Shown here piece by piece: positions 1 to 8,033 of a DNA stretch of 64,000 bases. The notes beneath the pieces were generated by a model. It was given only the letters and a program-made list of their open reading frames with translations, did not search any database and was not told where the DNA came from. The stretch is from the NCBI GenBank assembly GCA_029863175.1, contig JAOTVX010000006.1, positions 1 through 64,000 on the forward strand. Direction: 5' to 3'. Within the stretch, counting starts at the first letter, position 1. The number at the start of each line of letters is the position of its first letter. Source of the DNA: Betaproteobacteria bacterium. GTDB lineage: Bacteria; Pseudomonadota; Gammaproteobacteria; Burkholderiales; SG8-41. A program made the translations under genes and the position numbers.

Positions 1-355
1 TTTTCAAACACCATTTTTCACGAACCCGCAATCTATGCTGCGACGGGCGAAGAGTCAATCGCGTCAAATTGGAGGGCGGTGTTGTATGCCCGCTGCGGGC
101 CGAAAGCGGACACTGCCTGTCTAGTAGCCAATATCTGAGGGTTCTGGGGTTGACGTTATGTCTGGCGGCTATTTGTTCGCTGGTTTCCCCGCGTTGCATA
201 GCTTCGTAGGCGTCGTCCAGGGCTGCTTGTCTTTGCTCGGGAGAGTGTTTACTGATGAACATTCCCGTAACGGCGGCTTTCGGGGCTCGATCCACGCGCT
301 TCCTAGGGCCACGCTTTTGACCCCAGTCTAATCTGCGTGGGACGGTGTCTGCCAT
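1..355 (-). CDS. Partial helix-turn-helix protein (runs off left edge)
   Basis: An open frame on the minus strand starts at the ATG complementary to 353-355 and stays open for 118 codons to the window edge, so its C-terminus is unseen. Residues about 1-30 are basic (RRLDWGQKRGPRKRVDRAPK). Residues about 55-80 read as a helix-turn-helix (ETSEQIAARHNVNPRTLRYW), the pattern of small DNA-binding or terminase-small-subunit-like proteins. The stretch after residue 80 looks less protein-like, so a frameshift or decayed end is possible. It is less GC-rich than its neighbours, which would suit acquired DNA. No family assignment is made; a role in transcription or a mobile element is inference only. 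Confidence 0.5.
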   Translation of the reverse strand, partial: MADTVPRRLDWGQKRGPRKRVDRAPKAAVTGMFISKHSPEQRQAALDDAYEAMQRGETSEQIAARHNVNPRTLRYWLLDRQCPLSARSGHTTPPSNLTRLTLRPSQHRLRVREKWCLK

Positions 356-456
356 ATTGTTGGAATGGTAACTCGATAGCCGACTGGCACAAGTCAAAGG
401 CTTTGTTCGAGCGCGCGCCTGGCCCCTAACACCAGGATCGAAGCCCCCCGGTCGAG

Positions 457-486
457 CGTGGCATGAGGTGAGATGCCACGTATAAT
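457..486. promoter_or_regulatory. 8-bp inverted repeat abutting TATAAT
   Basis: Arms CGTGGCAT (457-464) and ATGCCACG (473-480) are perfect inverted repeats with an 8-base loop. The hexamer TATAAT follows directly at 481-486. The right arm therefore fills the -35/-10 spacer of a possible plus-strand promoter, as an operator would. No good -35 hexamer is seen. Operator function, perhaps for the helix-turn-helix protein encoded at 1-355, is inference. Confidence 0.3.
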
Positions 487-656
487 TGCAGCGCGTTGCG
501 TGAACTTGTCTTACCACACCCGACAGCTGGACTCCTGACGGTATATCTGGCGGTATCCTGACTATTCCGAGTCTTGAAAAACCATTAAATCAACAGGATA
601 CGTTTAAAGTGGACATACTCGCGCGTTACGTCGAGCGGTTGCACAAAAAAAGTGGG

Positions 657-743
657 TGAATAGCGAACGGTGAATGGTGAACGGAAAAGGCGGGTGAGGG
701 CAGGTTTCAGTTTTGCCATTACCCATTTCCCATTCCCCATTTT
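657..743. repeat. Two-armed heptanucleotide repeat element (before ribBA)
   Basis: The left arm has four 7-base units at 657-684 (TGAATAG, CGAACGG, TGAATGG, TGAACGG). The right arm has four units of the complementary type at 716-743 (CCATTAC, CCATTTC, CCATTCC, CCATTTT). The arms can pair as a long imperfect hairpin. The right arm ends 12 bases before the ribBA ATG, so the element forms the 5' leader of that gene. Confidence 0.75.
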
Positions 744-755
744 CGGATTGTTGAG

Positions 756-1922
756 ATGACTTCAAGGCAGGAAACGCTGATCAGTCCCATCACGGACGTT
801 ATTGCCGAGCTGCGCGCCGGCAGGATGGTGGTGCTCGTTGACGAGGAAGATCGCGAGAACGAGGGCGACCTGCTCATCGCCGCCGAGTTCGCGACGCCCG
901 AAGTGATCAATTTCATGGTGCGCCATGCCCGCGGCCTGGTTTGCCTGACGCTAAGCGGGGAGAAGTGCCGCAGCCTCAACCTGCCGCAAATGGCCGCCGT
1001 CAACCGCGCGTCCCATGGCACCAACTTCACGGTGTCCATTGAGGCGGCTCAGGGCGTAACCACGGGCATCTCGGCGGGGGACCGCGCGCGCACGGTGCAG
1101 GTCGCCATCCGCCCGGACGCCAGCCCGGCCGATCTCGTGCAGCCCGGGCACATTTTTCCGCTCATGGCGGCGGACGGCGGCGTGCTGGTTCGCGCCGGGC
1201 ACACGGAGGCGGGTTGCGATCTCGCGCGGCTCGCGGGGCTGACGCCAGCCGCAGTCATCTGCGAGATCCTCAAGGACAACGGCGAGATGGCGCGGCTGCC
1301 CGACCTGGTCGAGTTCGCGGCCCAGCACCACCTCAAGATTGGCACCATCGTCGACCTCATCCACTATCGCAGCAGCACGGAGTCGCTGGTCAAGCGGGTC
1401 GCGGAGCGCGACATCGAGACGACGCATGGAACGCTCCGCCTTCACGTCTACAGCGACCGCATTGGCGACGCGACGCACCTCGCGCTCGTCAAGGGGCGGC
1501 CCGCGCCGCGCCAGGAAGTCCTTGTGCGCGTGCACGAGCCGCTTTCAGTGATCGATCTGATCGATGTCGCCAGCCATAGCCATTCCTGGAACTTCAACGA
1601 CGCGCTCGCGGCGATCGCACGCGCAGAGTGCGGCGTGATCGTGCTGCTGCACCGCGCGGAAACGGCCGCCGATCTGCTCGAGCGGGCGCGGGTGCATGAG
1701 GAGGGCATGCGGGCGGGCGGGGTGGTTCTGCGAAACTACGGCATTGGCGCGCAGATTCTCCGGGACCTCGGAGTGAGGCGCATGCAGATCATGGGTATGC
1801 CGCGGCCCATGCCAAGCATGGCGGGTTTCGATCTCGAGGTGACCGGCTACGTTCAGCCTGGGGCTGAACGTAACGATAATCACTCCGCCGAAGGGAGTAA
1901 ACCAAGACGGGAGACGAAATGA
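756..1922 (+). CDS. ribBA: 3,4-dihydroxy-2-butanone-4-phosphate synthase with degenerate GTP cyclohydrolase II domain
   Basis: The N-terminal half (about 1-205) is a RibB domain that makes 3,4-dihydroxy-2-butanone 4-phosphate from ribulose 5-phosphate. It carries the acidic loop [11 protein letters not shown] at about 29 and [11 protein letters not shown] at about 148. The C-terminal half aligns with RibA but lacks the three zinc cysteines: the SECLTGD..RCDCG region is replaced by [26 protein letters not shown] is also lost (HRAETA), so GTP cyclohydrolase activity is very unlikely and a separate ribA is expected elsewhere. Such hybrids are common in Proteobacteria. The last 20 or so residues are encoded by a palindrome and look like added sequence. 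It is followed closely by ribH. Confidence 0.93.
   Translation: MTSRQETLISPITDVIAELRAGRMVVLVDEEDRENEGDLLIAAEFATPEVINFMVRHARGLVCLTLSGEKCRSLNLPQMAAVNRASHGTNFTVSIEAAQGVTTGISAGDRARTVQVAIRPDASPADLVQPGHIFPLMAADGGVLVRAGHTEAGCDLARLAGLTPAAVICEILKDNGEMARLPDLVEFAAQHHLKIGTIVDLIHYRSSTESLVKRVAERDIETTHGTLRLHVYSDRIGDATHLALVKGRPAPRQEVLVRVHEPLSVIDLIDVASHSHSWNFNDALAAIARAECGVIVLLHRAETAADLLERARVHEEGMRAGGVVLRNYGIGAQILRDLGVRRMQIMGMPRPMPSMAGFDLEVTGYVQPGAERNDNHSAEGSKPRRETK
1849..1871. repeat. Perfect palindrome in the 3' end of ribBA
   Basis: ACGTTCAGCC (1849-1858) and GGCTGAACGT (1862-1871) form a perfect 10-bp stem with a 3-base loop. A second small inverted repeat (ACTCC/GGAGT) follows at about 1882-1898. Both lie inside the reading frame after the normal end of the RibA-like domain (VTGYV) and encode the extra C-terminal tail. 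It resembles a REP-like element captured at the end of a gene. Confidence 0.7.
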
Positions 1923-1968
1923 AGTTCGATGTAGCAGTTGAGCGTTGGACGCGGGGGAGTTAGAGGCG

Positions 1969-2445
1969 GTGTCGCACCAGGATGAGATCGAGGAATTTAA
2001 GCCGGACCTGGAGGGGTCCGGCTTGCGCATCGGCATCGTCATGAGCCGCTTCAACCAGGAAATTGGCGAAGGGCTGCTGTCGAGCTGTACGGCGGAGCTC
2101 ACCAAGCAGGGCGTGAACACGTCCGACGTCCTGATCGTGAGCGTGCCGGGCGCCCTGGAAGCGCCGATCGCGCTGCAGAAAATGGCCAATTCGGGCTGGT
2201 TCGATGCGCTGGTCGTGCTCGGGGCCGTCATCCGGGGGGACACCTATCATTTCGAGGTGGTGGCCAACGAATCGGCGAACGGCATTACTGCGGTCACTCT
2301 CGACACCGGCGTGCCAGTTGCCAACGGCATTCTTACGACCGATGACGAGGACCAGGCGCTTGCGCGCATGTCGCAAAAGGGGGCCGAGTGCGCACTGACC
2401 GCGATCGAAATGGCCAACTTGCTTAAGAAGCTCGATGAAGACTAA
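1969..2445 (+). CDS. ribH: 6,7-dimethyl-8-ribityllumazine synthase
   Basis: Condenses 5-amino-6-ribitylamino-uracil with the RibB product to give lumazine, the penultimate riboflavin step. Family motifs are clear: IGIVMSRFN near the N-terminus, [14 protein letters not shown], and [19 protein letters not shown] with the catalytic His. The GTG at 1969 is chosen; a TTG at 1945 would add eight residues, and neither has a strong ribosome site. About 158 residues is normal for the family. The 3' end overlaps nusB by 11 bases, so the two are translationally linked. Confidence 0.93.
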   Translation: MSHQDEIEEFKPDLEGSGLRIGIVMSRFNQEIGEGLLSSCTAELTKQGVNTSDVLIVSVPGALEAPIALQKMANSGWFDALVVLGAVIRGDTYHFEVVANESANGITAVTLDTGVPVANGILTTDDEDQALARMSQKGAECALTAIEMANLLKKLDED

Positions 2446-2863
2446 CCGCCACCGGTCGCGCGAGTTTGCGCTGCAGGGCCTTTACCAGTGGCAGCTGACG
2501 CGGGCGGATCCCGCCACCATTGCGCGGCAGCTTGCCGAGGCGCGGGGCTTCGAGAAGATCGATGTGGTGTATTTTTACGATCTCCTGGAAGGCGCAGTGG
2601 CCGCAGCGGCTGAGCTGGAGCGCGAGATCGCACCTCATCTCGACCGCGCGATCGAACGGTTGAGCCCGGTCGAGCACGGTATTCTGCTGCTTGCCGGCTA
2701 TGAGCTTGTGCATCATCCGGAGGTGCCGTTCCGGGTGGTCGTGAACGAGGCCGTCGAGCTGGCCAAGGCCTACGGCGGCACGGACGGTTACCGCTTCGTC
2801 AACGCTGTGCTTGACAAGCTCGCCGCGCGTTTGCGGGAAGCGGAAGTGAAGGCTGTGTCATGA
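2435..2863 (+). CDS. nusB: Transcription antitermination factor NusB
   Basis: All-helical RNA-binding factor that works with NusE on boxA in rRNA operons. It is 142 residues, the usual size, and opens with the typical basic segment ([18 protein letters not shown]). It also has the conserved [18 protein letters not shown] and [13 protein letters not shown] motifs. It overlaps ribH by 11 bases and the following small membrane gene by 4 (ATGA). Coupling of ribH with nusB is widespread in Proteobacteria. Confidence 0.96.
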   Translation: MKTNRHRSREFALQGLYQWQLTRADPATIARQLAEARGFEKIDVVYFYDLLEGAVAAAAELEREIAPHLDRAIERLSPVEHGILLLAGYELVHHPEVPFRVVVNEAVELAKAYGGTDGYRFVNAVLDKLAARLREAEVKAVS

Positions 2864-3147
2864 TGAACCCGATGCAAATGGGGGAGATGGATCCGCGCCT
2901 GAAGAAGCGGATGATCCTGTTCTACCTGGCTGGAATATTCAATGCGGTGCTGGGGGGGTATATCCTGCTCCACGGCCGGCAGTTTCTGCCACCGAGCACG
3001 GCACTGCTCCTGGTGTGCTTTTTCTTCGGCTTCGCCGCGGTGGATTTCTACTTCCCGCGACTGATGAAGAAGAGGTGGCTCCAGGAACAGGCGCGGGTCG
3101 CCGCGCAGCGTCAGGCCGGAGAGGACAAGCCCGCGGACCCGTCCTGA
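2860..3147 (+). CDS. Small two-TM membrane protein of unknown function
   Basis: A 95-residue product starting in a 4-base ATGA overlap with nusB, which strongly supports translation. It has a charged N-terminus (DPRLKKRM), two hydrophobic segments at about 20-38 and 47-65, and a cytoplasmic basic and then polar C-terminal tail. I do not recognise the family. Its position in the rib-nus operon says it is co-expressed, not what it does. Confidence 0.75.
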   Translation: MMNPMQMGEMDPRLKKRMILFYLAGIFNAVLGGYILLHGRQFLPPSTALLLVCFFFGFAAVDFYFPRLMKKRWLQEQARVAAQRQAGEDKPADPS

Positions 3148-3214
3148 ATGCCTGCATCCGACGAAACGCGGGGGGTGCCGCCGCCCGTTCGGCGCACCCG
3201 GAGCACTGCCCGCG

Positions 3215-4768
3215 ATGCTGTTTAACTCCTATCCTTTCCTGCTCGTTTTTCTCCCGCTGACGCTCGCGGGTTTCTTCCTCATTGCCCGCGCGAGTCACGT
3301 AGGGGCCGCGGCATGGCTGGCCCTGGCCTCGTTAGCCTTCTACGGCTGGTGGAACCCGGTCTACGTGTTGCTGCTGCTCGCCTCGATCCTCTTCAACTTC
3401 TTCGTCGGCCGCGCGATCGTTCGCACGGCCGGCACGCCGCGGGCACGGCGGCTGCTCATCGCCGGGGTCGCAACGGACCTGCTGCTGCTCGGCTATTACA
3501 AGTACATGGATTTCTTCGTCAGCAATCTCAATCATCTGGGCGCGGGGCTGCCGCTGCCCCATATCGTGCTGCCGCTCGGCATCTCGTTCTTCACGTTCAC
3601 CCAGATTGCATTCCTCGCCGACGCTTATCAGGGCAAGGCGGCGGAGTACCGCTTCGCGCATTACTGCCTGTTCGTCACTTATTTTCCGCACTTGATCGCG
3701 GGCCCGATCCTGCATCACAAGGAGATGATGCCGCAGTTCGGCGAGGCGGAGACCTACCGGCTCAAATGGGAAAACCTGTCGGTCGGGCTCACGATTTTCT
3801 TCATCGGCCTGTTCAAGAAGACGGTTATCGCAGACGGCGTTGCCGTTTACGTCGGGCCGGTGTTCTCGGCGTACGAGAGCGGCGCCCGGCTGCCCTTGCT
3901 CGATGCCTGGGCGGGTGTCGTTGCCTTCTCGTTCCAGGTTTATTTCGACTTTTCGGCCTATTCCGACATGGCCATTGGGCTGTCGCTCATCTTTGGCGTG
4001 CGCTTGCCGCTCAACTTTCACTCGCCCTACAAGGCGGTGAACATGACCGAGATGTGGCAGCGCTGGCACATGACGCTCACACGTTTTCTGCGTAACTACA
4101 TTTTTGTACCGTTGGGCGGAATGCGCAAAAGTGCTGCCCGCCGCTACTACGCCTTGTTCGTGACGTTCGTGCTGTGCGGGATCTGGCACGGCGCCGGCTG
4201 GACCTTCGTCGTGTTCGGGGCGCTGCACGGGTTCTACCTGTGTGTCAATCAAGCGTGGCGCCTGATGCGAAAACGCCGGGGCTGGGACCGGCCCTCACCG
4301 ACGTGGTGGGGGCGCATGATCGGCGTCGGGATCACCTTCGTCGCATGGCTCGTGGGGTGTGTTTTCTTTCGCTCCGAGACGCTGCAGGGCGCTCGTTACA
4401 TTCTCGAGGGCATGGCGGGGATGCATGGGCTGGTCTTGCCGTATCGATGGCTGGAATCATGGGGACCGGTCGGGCAATGGCTGATGGCGCGCGGAGTCGA
4501 ATTCCAGTACCAACCCACTTTCGGCGGCGGCGGGCAGGTCAATTGGATCCTGCTATGCTTCATCATCGTCTGGTTCATGCCTAACACCCAGCAGATCATG
4601 GGCGGGCACCGTCCGGCGCTGGCCCTGCCAGCCGATGTCCCCACCGCGGGAGACCGCTGGTGGCAGTGGCGGCCGACCTGGGCGTGGCTCGCCTTCGGCG
4701 TCTTGGCGGCGGTGTGGGGAATGCTCTCGATCTCCGGGCTTTCAGAATTCATTTATTTCCAGTTCTGA
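3215..4768 (+). CDS. MBOAT-family membrane O-acyltransferase (AlgI-like)
   Basis: A 517-residue polytopic membrane protein of the membrane-bound O-acyltransferase family. The MBOAT core is seen as MTEMWQRWHMTLTRFLRNYI and CGIWHGAGWTFVVFGALHG; the latter holds the conserved catalytic histidine. AlgI-type members move acetyl groups across the inner membrane for polysaccharide O-acetylation. The next gene overlaps by one base (TGATG) and encodes a single-TM SGNH-like protein, the usual partner in acyl-transfer systems. No alginate or other exopolysaccharide genes lie nearby, so the acceptor is unknown. Confidence 0.88.
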   Translation: MLFNSYPFLLVFLPLTLAGFFLIARASHVGAAAWLALASLAFYGWWNPVYVLLLLASILFNFFVGRAIVRTAGTPRARRLLIAGVATDLLLLGYYKYMDFFVSNLNHLGAGLPLPHIVLPLGISFFTFTQIAFLADAYQGKAAEYRFAHYCLFVTYFPHLIAGPILHHKEMMPQFGEAETYRLKWENLSVGLTIFFIGLFKKTVIADGVAVYVGPVFSAYESGARLPLLDAWAGVVAFSFQVYFDFSAYSDMAIGLSLIFGVRLPLNFHSPYKAVNMTEMWQRWHMTLTRFLRNYIFVPLGGMRKSAARRYYALFVTFVLCGIWHGAGWTFVVFGALHGFYLCVNQAWRLMRKRRGWDRPSPTWWGRMIGVGITFVAWLVGCVFFRSETLQGARYILEGMAGMHGLVLPYRWLESWGPVGQWLMARGVEFQYQPTFGGGGQVNWILLCFIIVWFMPNTQQIMGGHRPALALPADVPTAGDRWWQWRPTWAWLAFGVLAAVWGMLSISGLSEFIYFQF

Positions 4769-5961
4769 TGACTCGCGCGTTTCCATACCGGATCTTCTGT
4801 CTCCGGCTCGTTTTCGGAGCCGCAGTCGTTATGGGGGGTGTCGGTCTGCTGAATCGCGTGGTGGATCCTTTCTGGTATTACCGCGACGTGGCCATCGAGG
4901 GGTTCAACGCAGTCAAGACGAAATTCCGGCGCTTCGAACGTCATGTGAAGCCCGCCATTCTTGCGCGCGAGCGGCCCGAGGCCGTGACGCTGGGCAGTTC
5001 GCTGACCGAGGTTGGGTTCGATCCGCTCAACCCCGCTTTTACCGACCATGGGCGACTGACGGGATTTAACTTTGCCGTGGCCGCAGCCCAGTGGCAGATC
5101 ATCCAGTGCTATTTCAAGTATGCAATCGGTCATGCACCAATCAAACGGGCGGTCGTGGAAGTGCGGCCCATGGACCTGGCCGACGCGGATTGCGCTGTGC
5201 CCGAGGCAGCGCTGGACATTGCCACCCCGGCGCAGCTCCTATTCTCTACCCGCGCCCTGAAAGCATCGATTGAGACCATTCAGGGGCAGGGCAAGGAGCG
5301 CCCGAGCCATACGCGGGAAGGCCAGTATTTCTATGCTCGATACGATCCCGGCGTGGAATCCCGTTTCCGGGAGATTCTGGGGCGGCGCCTCAAGAAGGGG
5401 CAATGCGACCTGGCTGCGCTCAGGCAAGGCGTGTCGGCCGCACTCCTACCTATGAAGGACGGACCGATGCGACAACTGGATCTCTCGGGCCTTCGCAAAG
5501 TGGTGCGTATTGCACGGGCGAAGGGAATCGAGCTGCGGCTGGTCGTACACCCGAGGCACGCCTACGATTATGAAATGGATGCCCTGTGTCCGGCAGCGAT
5601 TGACCAATGGGATGTCTTGCGGCAGATGGCCAGCGTCGTGCACGAAGCATCCGGCGGCGACGACCGGATCCAGCTCTGGGCGTTTGTTGGCTACGACACC
5701 ATTACCGGGGAGCCGGTGAGCGCGAACATGAAGCTCTGGCAGGATCCCCTACACCTCAATTTCGAGATTGGTGACATCATGCTCAACGCGATGTTCGGGC
5801 GCCCGTCGCCGGGATCCCCGAACATCGGGCGCAGGGTTTTTCCGGAGAATGTGGATGCGATTCGGCGCGATTTCTTGGAAGGGCGCGAGTCGTTTATCAA
5901 AGCGAATCCCTGGTTCTATCCCGGTCTCAGGACTCTTCTCTCGCAGGGCCGGGGGTCCTAG
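4768..5961 (+). CDS. Membrane-anchored SGNH-like protein, MBOAT partner
   Basis: A 397-residue protein with one N-terminal membrane segment (about 9-28) and an extracytoplasmic domain. VTLGSSLTEVGFDP at about 73 resembles the GDS(L) nucleophile block. DPLHLNFEIG near residue 325 provides a DxxH pair, the usual Asp-His of SGNH enzymes. It starts in a 1-base overlap with the MBOAT gene; a longer frame beginning at 4660 is rejected because it lies inside that gene. AlgJ/AlgX/DltD-type proteins fill this role in known systems, but homology to any one of them is not shown here. Confidence 0.7.
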   Translation: MTRAFPYRIFCLRLVFGAAVVMGGVGLLNRVVDPFWYYRDVAIEGFNAVKTKFRRFERHVKPAILARERPEAVTLGSSLTEVGFDPLNPAFTDHGRLTGFNFAVAAAQWQIIQCYFKYAIGHAPIKRAVVEVRPMDLADADCAVPEAALDIATPAQLLFSTRALKASIETIQGQGKERPSHTREGQYFYARYDPGVESRFREILGRRLKKGQCDLAALRQGVSAALLPMKDGPMRQLDLSGLRKVVRIARAKGIELRLVVHPRHAYDYEMDALCPAAIDQWDVLRQMASVVHEASGGDDRIQLWAFVGYDTITGEPVSANMKLWQDPLHLNFEIGDIMLNAMFGRPSPGSPNIGRRVFPENVDAIRRDFLEGRESFIKANPWFYPGLRTLLSQGRGS

Positions 5962-6945
5962 ATGGCAACGCGCAGGATGCTTGGGGAATTCGACATCATC
6001 GGACGCTACTTTTCTCCGCCCGCTGCGGGCGCGGTGCTCGGCGTGGGCGACGATGCGGCGATTGTGCGTGCCCGGGATGGCGCTGAACTCGTCGTGACGA
6101 CCGACCTCCTGGTGAGCGGCCGGCATTTCCGGCCCGACGCCGATCCCGCGCAGCTCGGTCACAAGGCGCTCGCAGTCAACCTTTCCGATATTGCGGCGAT
6201 GGGCGCGGCACCGCGCTGGGCGACGCTCGCGTTGGCCGTGCCCAAGGCCGATGCGCGCTGGCTCGCTGCTTTCTCGCGCGGATTCATGCACCTCGCACGG
6301 CGGCACGACGTGGACCTGATTGGCGGTGACACGACGCGCGGGCCGCTTGCGATCTGCGTGCAGGTCATCGGTGAAGTGCCCGCGGGCAAGGCGCTGCGGC
6401 GCGATGGCGCGCGGCCGGGCGACGACGTCTGGGTGTCAGGTCGGCTCGGCGATGCGGGGCTGGTGCTGGCCGCGATGGCGGGCCAGGTGCTGCTCTCCCG
6501 CCGTGAGCAGGCCCGGCTTGCGCCACGACTGCACGTGCCGACGCCCCGCATCGAGCTCGGCATCGCGCTGCGCGGCGTCGCTCATAGCGCAATCGACATC
6601 TCCGACGGCCTGCTGGCCGACCTCGGCCATATCTGCGAGCGCTCACGCCTTGCGGCGGTCGTCGAGATGGAACTCATTCCGAGTTCGGCAACACTGAACA
6701 GGCATCTTCCGCGCGCCGCCGCCAGAACGGCGCTGCTTGCGGGCGGCGACGATTACGAGCTGTGCTTTACTGCGGGCCGCCGCGAGCGCGAGCGCATCGT
6801 GCGGCTGGCGCGGCGCCTGCACGTGGCGCTCACCCGGATCGGCACCATCGTGCCGCTGCACCGGAAGACGGCGACCGTAACGGTTCTCGGCAACCACGGC
6901 AAGGCGCTCATGTTGACACGGAGAGGTTTCGACCATTTCGCCTGA
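5962..6945 (+). CDS. thiL: Thiamine-monophosphate kinase
   Basis: Phosphorylates thiamine monophosphate to the active diphosphate with ATP. It is 327 residues with the family's GVGDDAAIV at about 27, TTDLLVSGRHF, a GGDTTRG metal/nucleotide loop at about 115 and AIDISDGLLADL at about 213. The ATG abuts the previous stop codon. ThiL next to nusB and pgpA is a conserved proteobacterial neighbourhood, here interrupted by the two acyltransferase-type genes and a cupin gene. Confidence 0.95.
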   Translation: MATRRMLGEFDIIGRYFSPPAAGAVLGVGDDAAIVRARDGAELVVTTDLLVSGRHFRPDADPAQLGHKALAVNLSDIAAMGAAPRWATLALAVPKADARWLAAFSRGFMHLARRHDVDLIGGDTTRGPLAICVQVIGEVPAGKALRRDGARPGDDVWVSGRLGDAGLVLAAMAGQVLLSRREQARLAPRLHVPTPRIELGIALRGVAHSAIDISDGLLADLGHICERSRLAAVVEMELIPSSATLNRHLPRAAARTALLAGGDDYELCFTAGRRERERIVRLARRLHVALTRIGTIVPLHRKTATVTVLGNHGKALMLTRRGFDHFA

Positions 6946-6953
6946 AACATCGG

Positions 6954-6973
6954 ACGGCCGCTCACCCGGCCGT
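6954..6973. terminator. Hairpin after thiL
   Basis: ACGGCCG and CGGCCGT form a 7-bp stem around CTCACC, extended outward by CGG/CCG with one bulge. No T-run follows, so intrinsic termination is uncertain; it may act as a 3' stabiliser between thiL and the cupin gene. Confidence 0.35.
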
Positions 6974-7014
6974 ATCCGGATCAGGTATTCTCGCAGCAGA
7001 GGAGGACCACGATC

Positions 7015-7407
7015 ATGGACAACGGAAAGTACTCAAAACCGCTAGCCTGGGCGTTCAGTCTCGGCGATCAGGCCCAGGGCATACCGCGAAAACTTGCCGA
7101 GGGGATCACGACACGAATCTTCCCCGGGCACAACGTCATGCTGTCGGTCGTGCGCATGGAGCCGCACTCGAGCGGGACGATACACAGCCACCCGGAGGAA
7201 CAATGGGGGGTGCTGCTCGAAGGCGAGTGCGTACGCATCCAGGGTAGCGAGGAACGGGCGATGAAGGCGGGGGATTTCTGGTGCACGCCGGGCGGCGTTA
7301 TGCACAGCGTGCGGACGGGCGCAGTGGCTGCGGTGGTTCTCGATATTTTCAGCCCGCCGCGGGAGGAATACAGAAAGCCAGGAGAAGGATTTGGCTCGCC
7401 GGCATGA
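7015..7407 (+). CDS. Small cupin-domain protein
   Basis: A 130-residue single cupin. Motif 1 is seen as HSSGTIHSHPEEQWGVLLEGE with the metal-binding His/His/Glu set, and motif 2 as AGDFWCTPGGVMHSVRTG. AGGAGG stands about ten bases before the ATG. It is inserted between thiL and pgpA. Cupins of this size bind a metal and act as isomerases, dioxygenases or sensors; nothing here chooses between them. Confidence 0.8.
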   Translation: MDNGKYSKPLAWAFSLGDQAQGIPRKLAEGITTRIFPGHNVMLSVVRMEPHSSGTIHSHPEEQWGVLLEGECVRIQGSEERAMKAGDFWCTPGGVMHSVRTGAVAAVVLDIFSPPREEYRKPGEGFGSPA

Positions 7408-7433
7408 GCGGCGGCCCGCGCAGGGCTTGAGCG

Positions 7434-7937
7434 TTGGCTGATCTCGTCTTGCGCCCGTCGTGGCGTTTCGTGCTGCGGCACCCGGCGCACTTCATTGCGT
7501 TTGGCGGCGGCATCGGGCTTGCGCCCTTGGCGCCCGGGACGTTGGGCACGGTCCTGGCGTTTCCCCTTTACTGGATCGCCGCGCCGCGCCTCGAGCCGGG
7601 GGAGTTCGTGTTCCTCGTCTGCGCCCTCTTCGGACTCGGCATCTGGGTCTGCGAGATTACCGGCCGGACGATCGGTATCAGCGACCACGGCGGCATGGTC
7701 TGGGACGAGACGGTGGCGTTCCTGCTGGTGCTTTTCCTGGTGCCGGCGACGCTTTATTGGCAGGGGGCGGCGTTCTTGCTTTTCCGGTTGTTTGATATTC
7801 TCAAGCCGCAACCCATCCGCTACTACGAGCGGAGATTTAAGAATGGATTCGGTGTGATGCTGGACGATCTCGTGGCGGCCTTTTTTACGCTGATCGTGCT
7901 GGCGATAGCTAAGATCGTTATCGACGGTCTGGCTTGA
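7434..7937 (+). CDS. pgpA: Phosphatidylglycerophosphatase A
   Basis: Dephosphorylates phosphatidylglycerol phosphate at the inner membrane. It is 167 residues and starts at a TTG 26 bases after the cupin gene. GGGIGLAPLAPGTLGTV at about 23 and the acidic ISDHGGMVWDETVAFLL block (catalytic Asp and Glu) are diagnostic. Several hydrophobic segments follow. thiL-pgpA-pncC order is common in Betaproteobacteria. Confidence 0.93.
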   Translation: MADLVLRPSWRFVLRHPAHFIAFGGGIGLAPLAPGTLGTVLAFPLYWIAAPRLEPGEFVFLVCALFGLGIWVCEITGRTIGISDHGGMVWDETVAFLLVLFLVPATLYWQGAAFLLFRLFDILKPQPIRYYERRFKNGFGVMLDDLVAAFFTLIVLAIAKIVIDGLA

Positions 7938-7941
7938 TGAG

Positions 7942-8020
7942 GTGTTATAGGGTGAAGCGTGACATGATGGCGGGTGGCCGGCGGTCGGTTCGCGAATCAC
8001 GAATCACGACTCACGGCTCT
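7942..8020. repeat. Heptanucleotide repeat element between pgpA and pncC
   Basis: The right arm is clear at 7993-8020 (CGAATCA, CGAATCA, CGACTCA, CGGCTCT). A degenerate left arm of GTGAAGC/GTGACAT type lies at about 7942-7965, and a GC-rich core with TTCGCGAA sits between them. It ends 13 bases before the pncC ATG. An upstream in-frame ATG (7974) would force translation of the array and is not used here. Confidence 0.6.
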
Positions 8021-8033
8021 GCGAGGGAAAGTG

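Larger units (their letters stand above)
356..755. other. Gene-free leader upstream of ribBA
   Basis: I see no convincing gene in these 400 bases. They hold a hairpin next to a TATAAT-like hexamer (457-486) and a two-armed heptanucleotide repeat element (657-743) that reaches almost to the ribBA start codon. The conserved FMN riboswitch core was looked for and not recognised. Confidence 0.6.

Noticed and set aside
356..755. FMN riboswitch upstream of ribBA
   Set aside because: The conserved RFN-element core segments were not recognised; the leader is mostly repeat units.
4660..4767. Upstream 36-codon extension of the SGNH-like gene
   Set aside because: Lies in the end of the MBOAT gene and is not protein-like; the ATG at 4768 overlaps the MBOAT stop in the usual TGATG manner.
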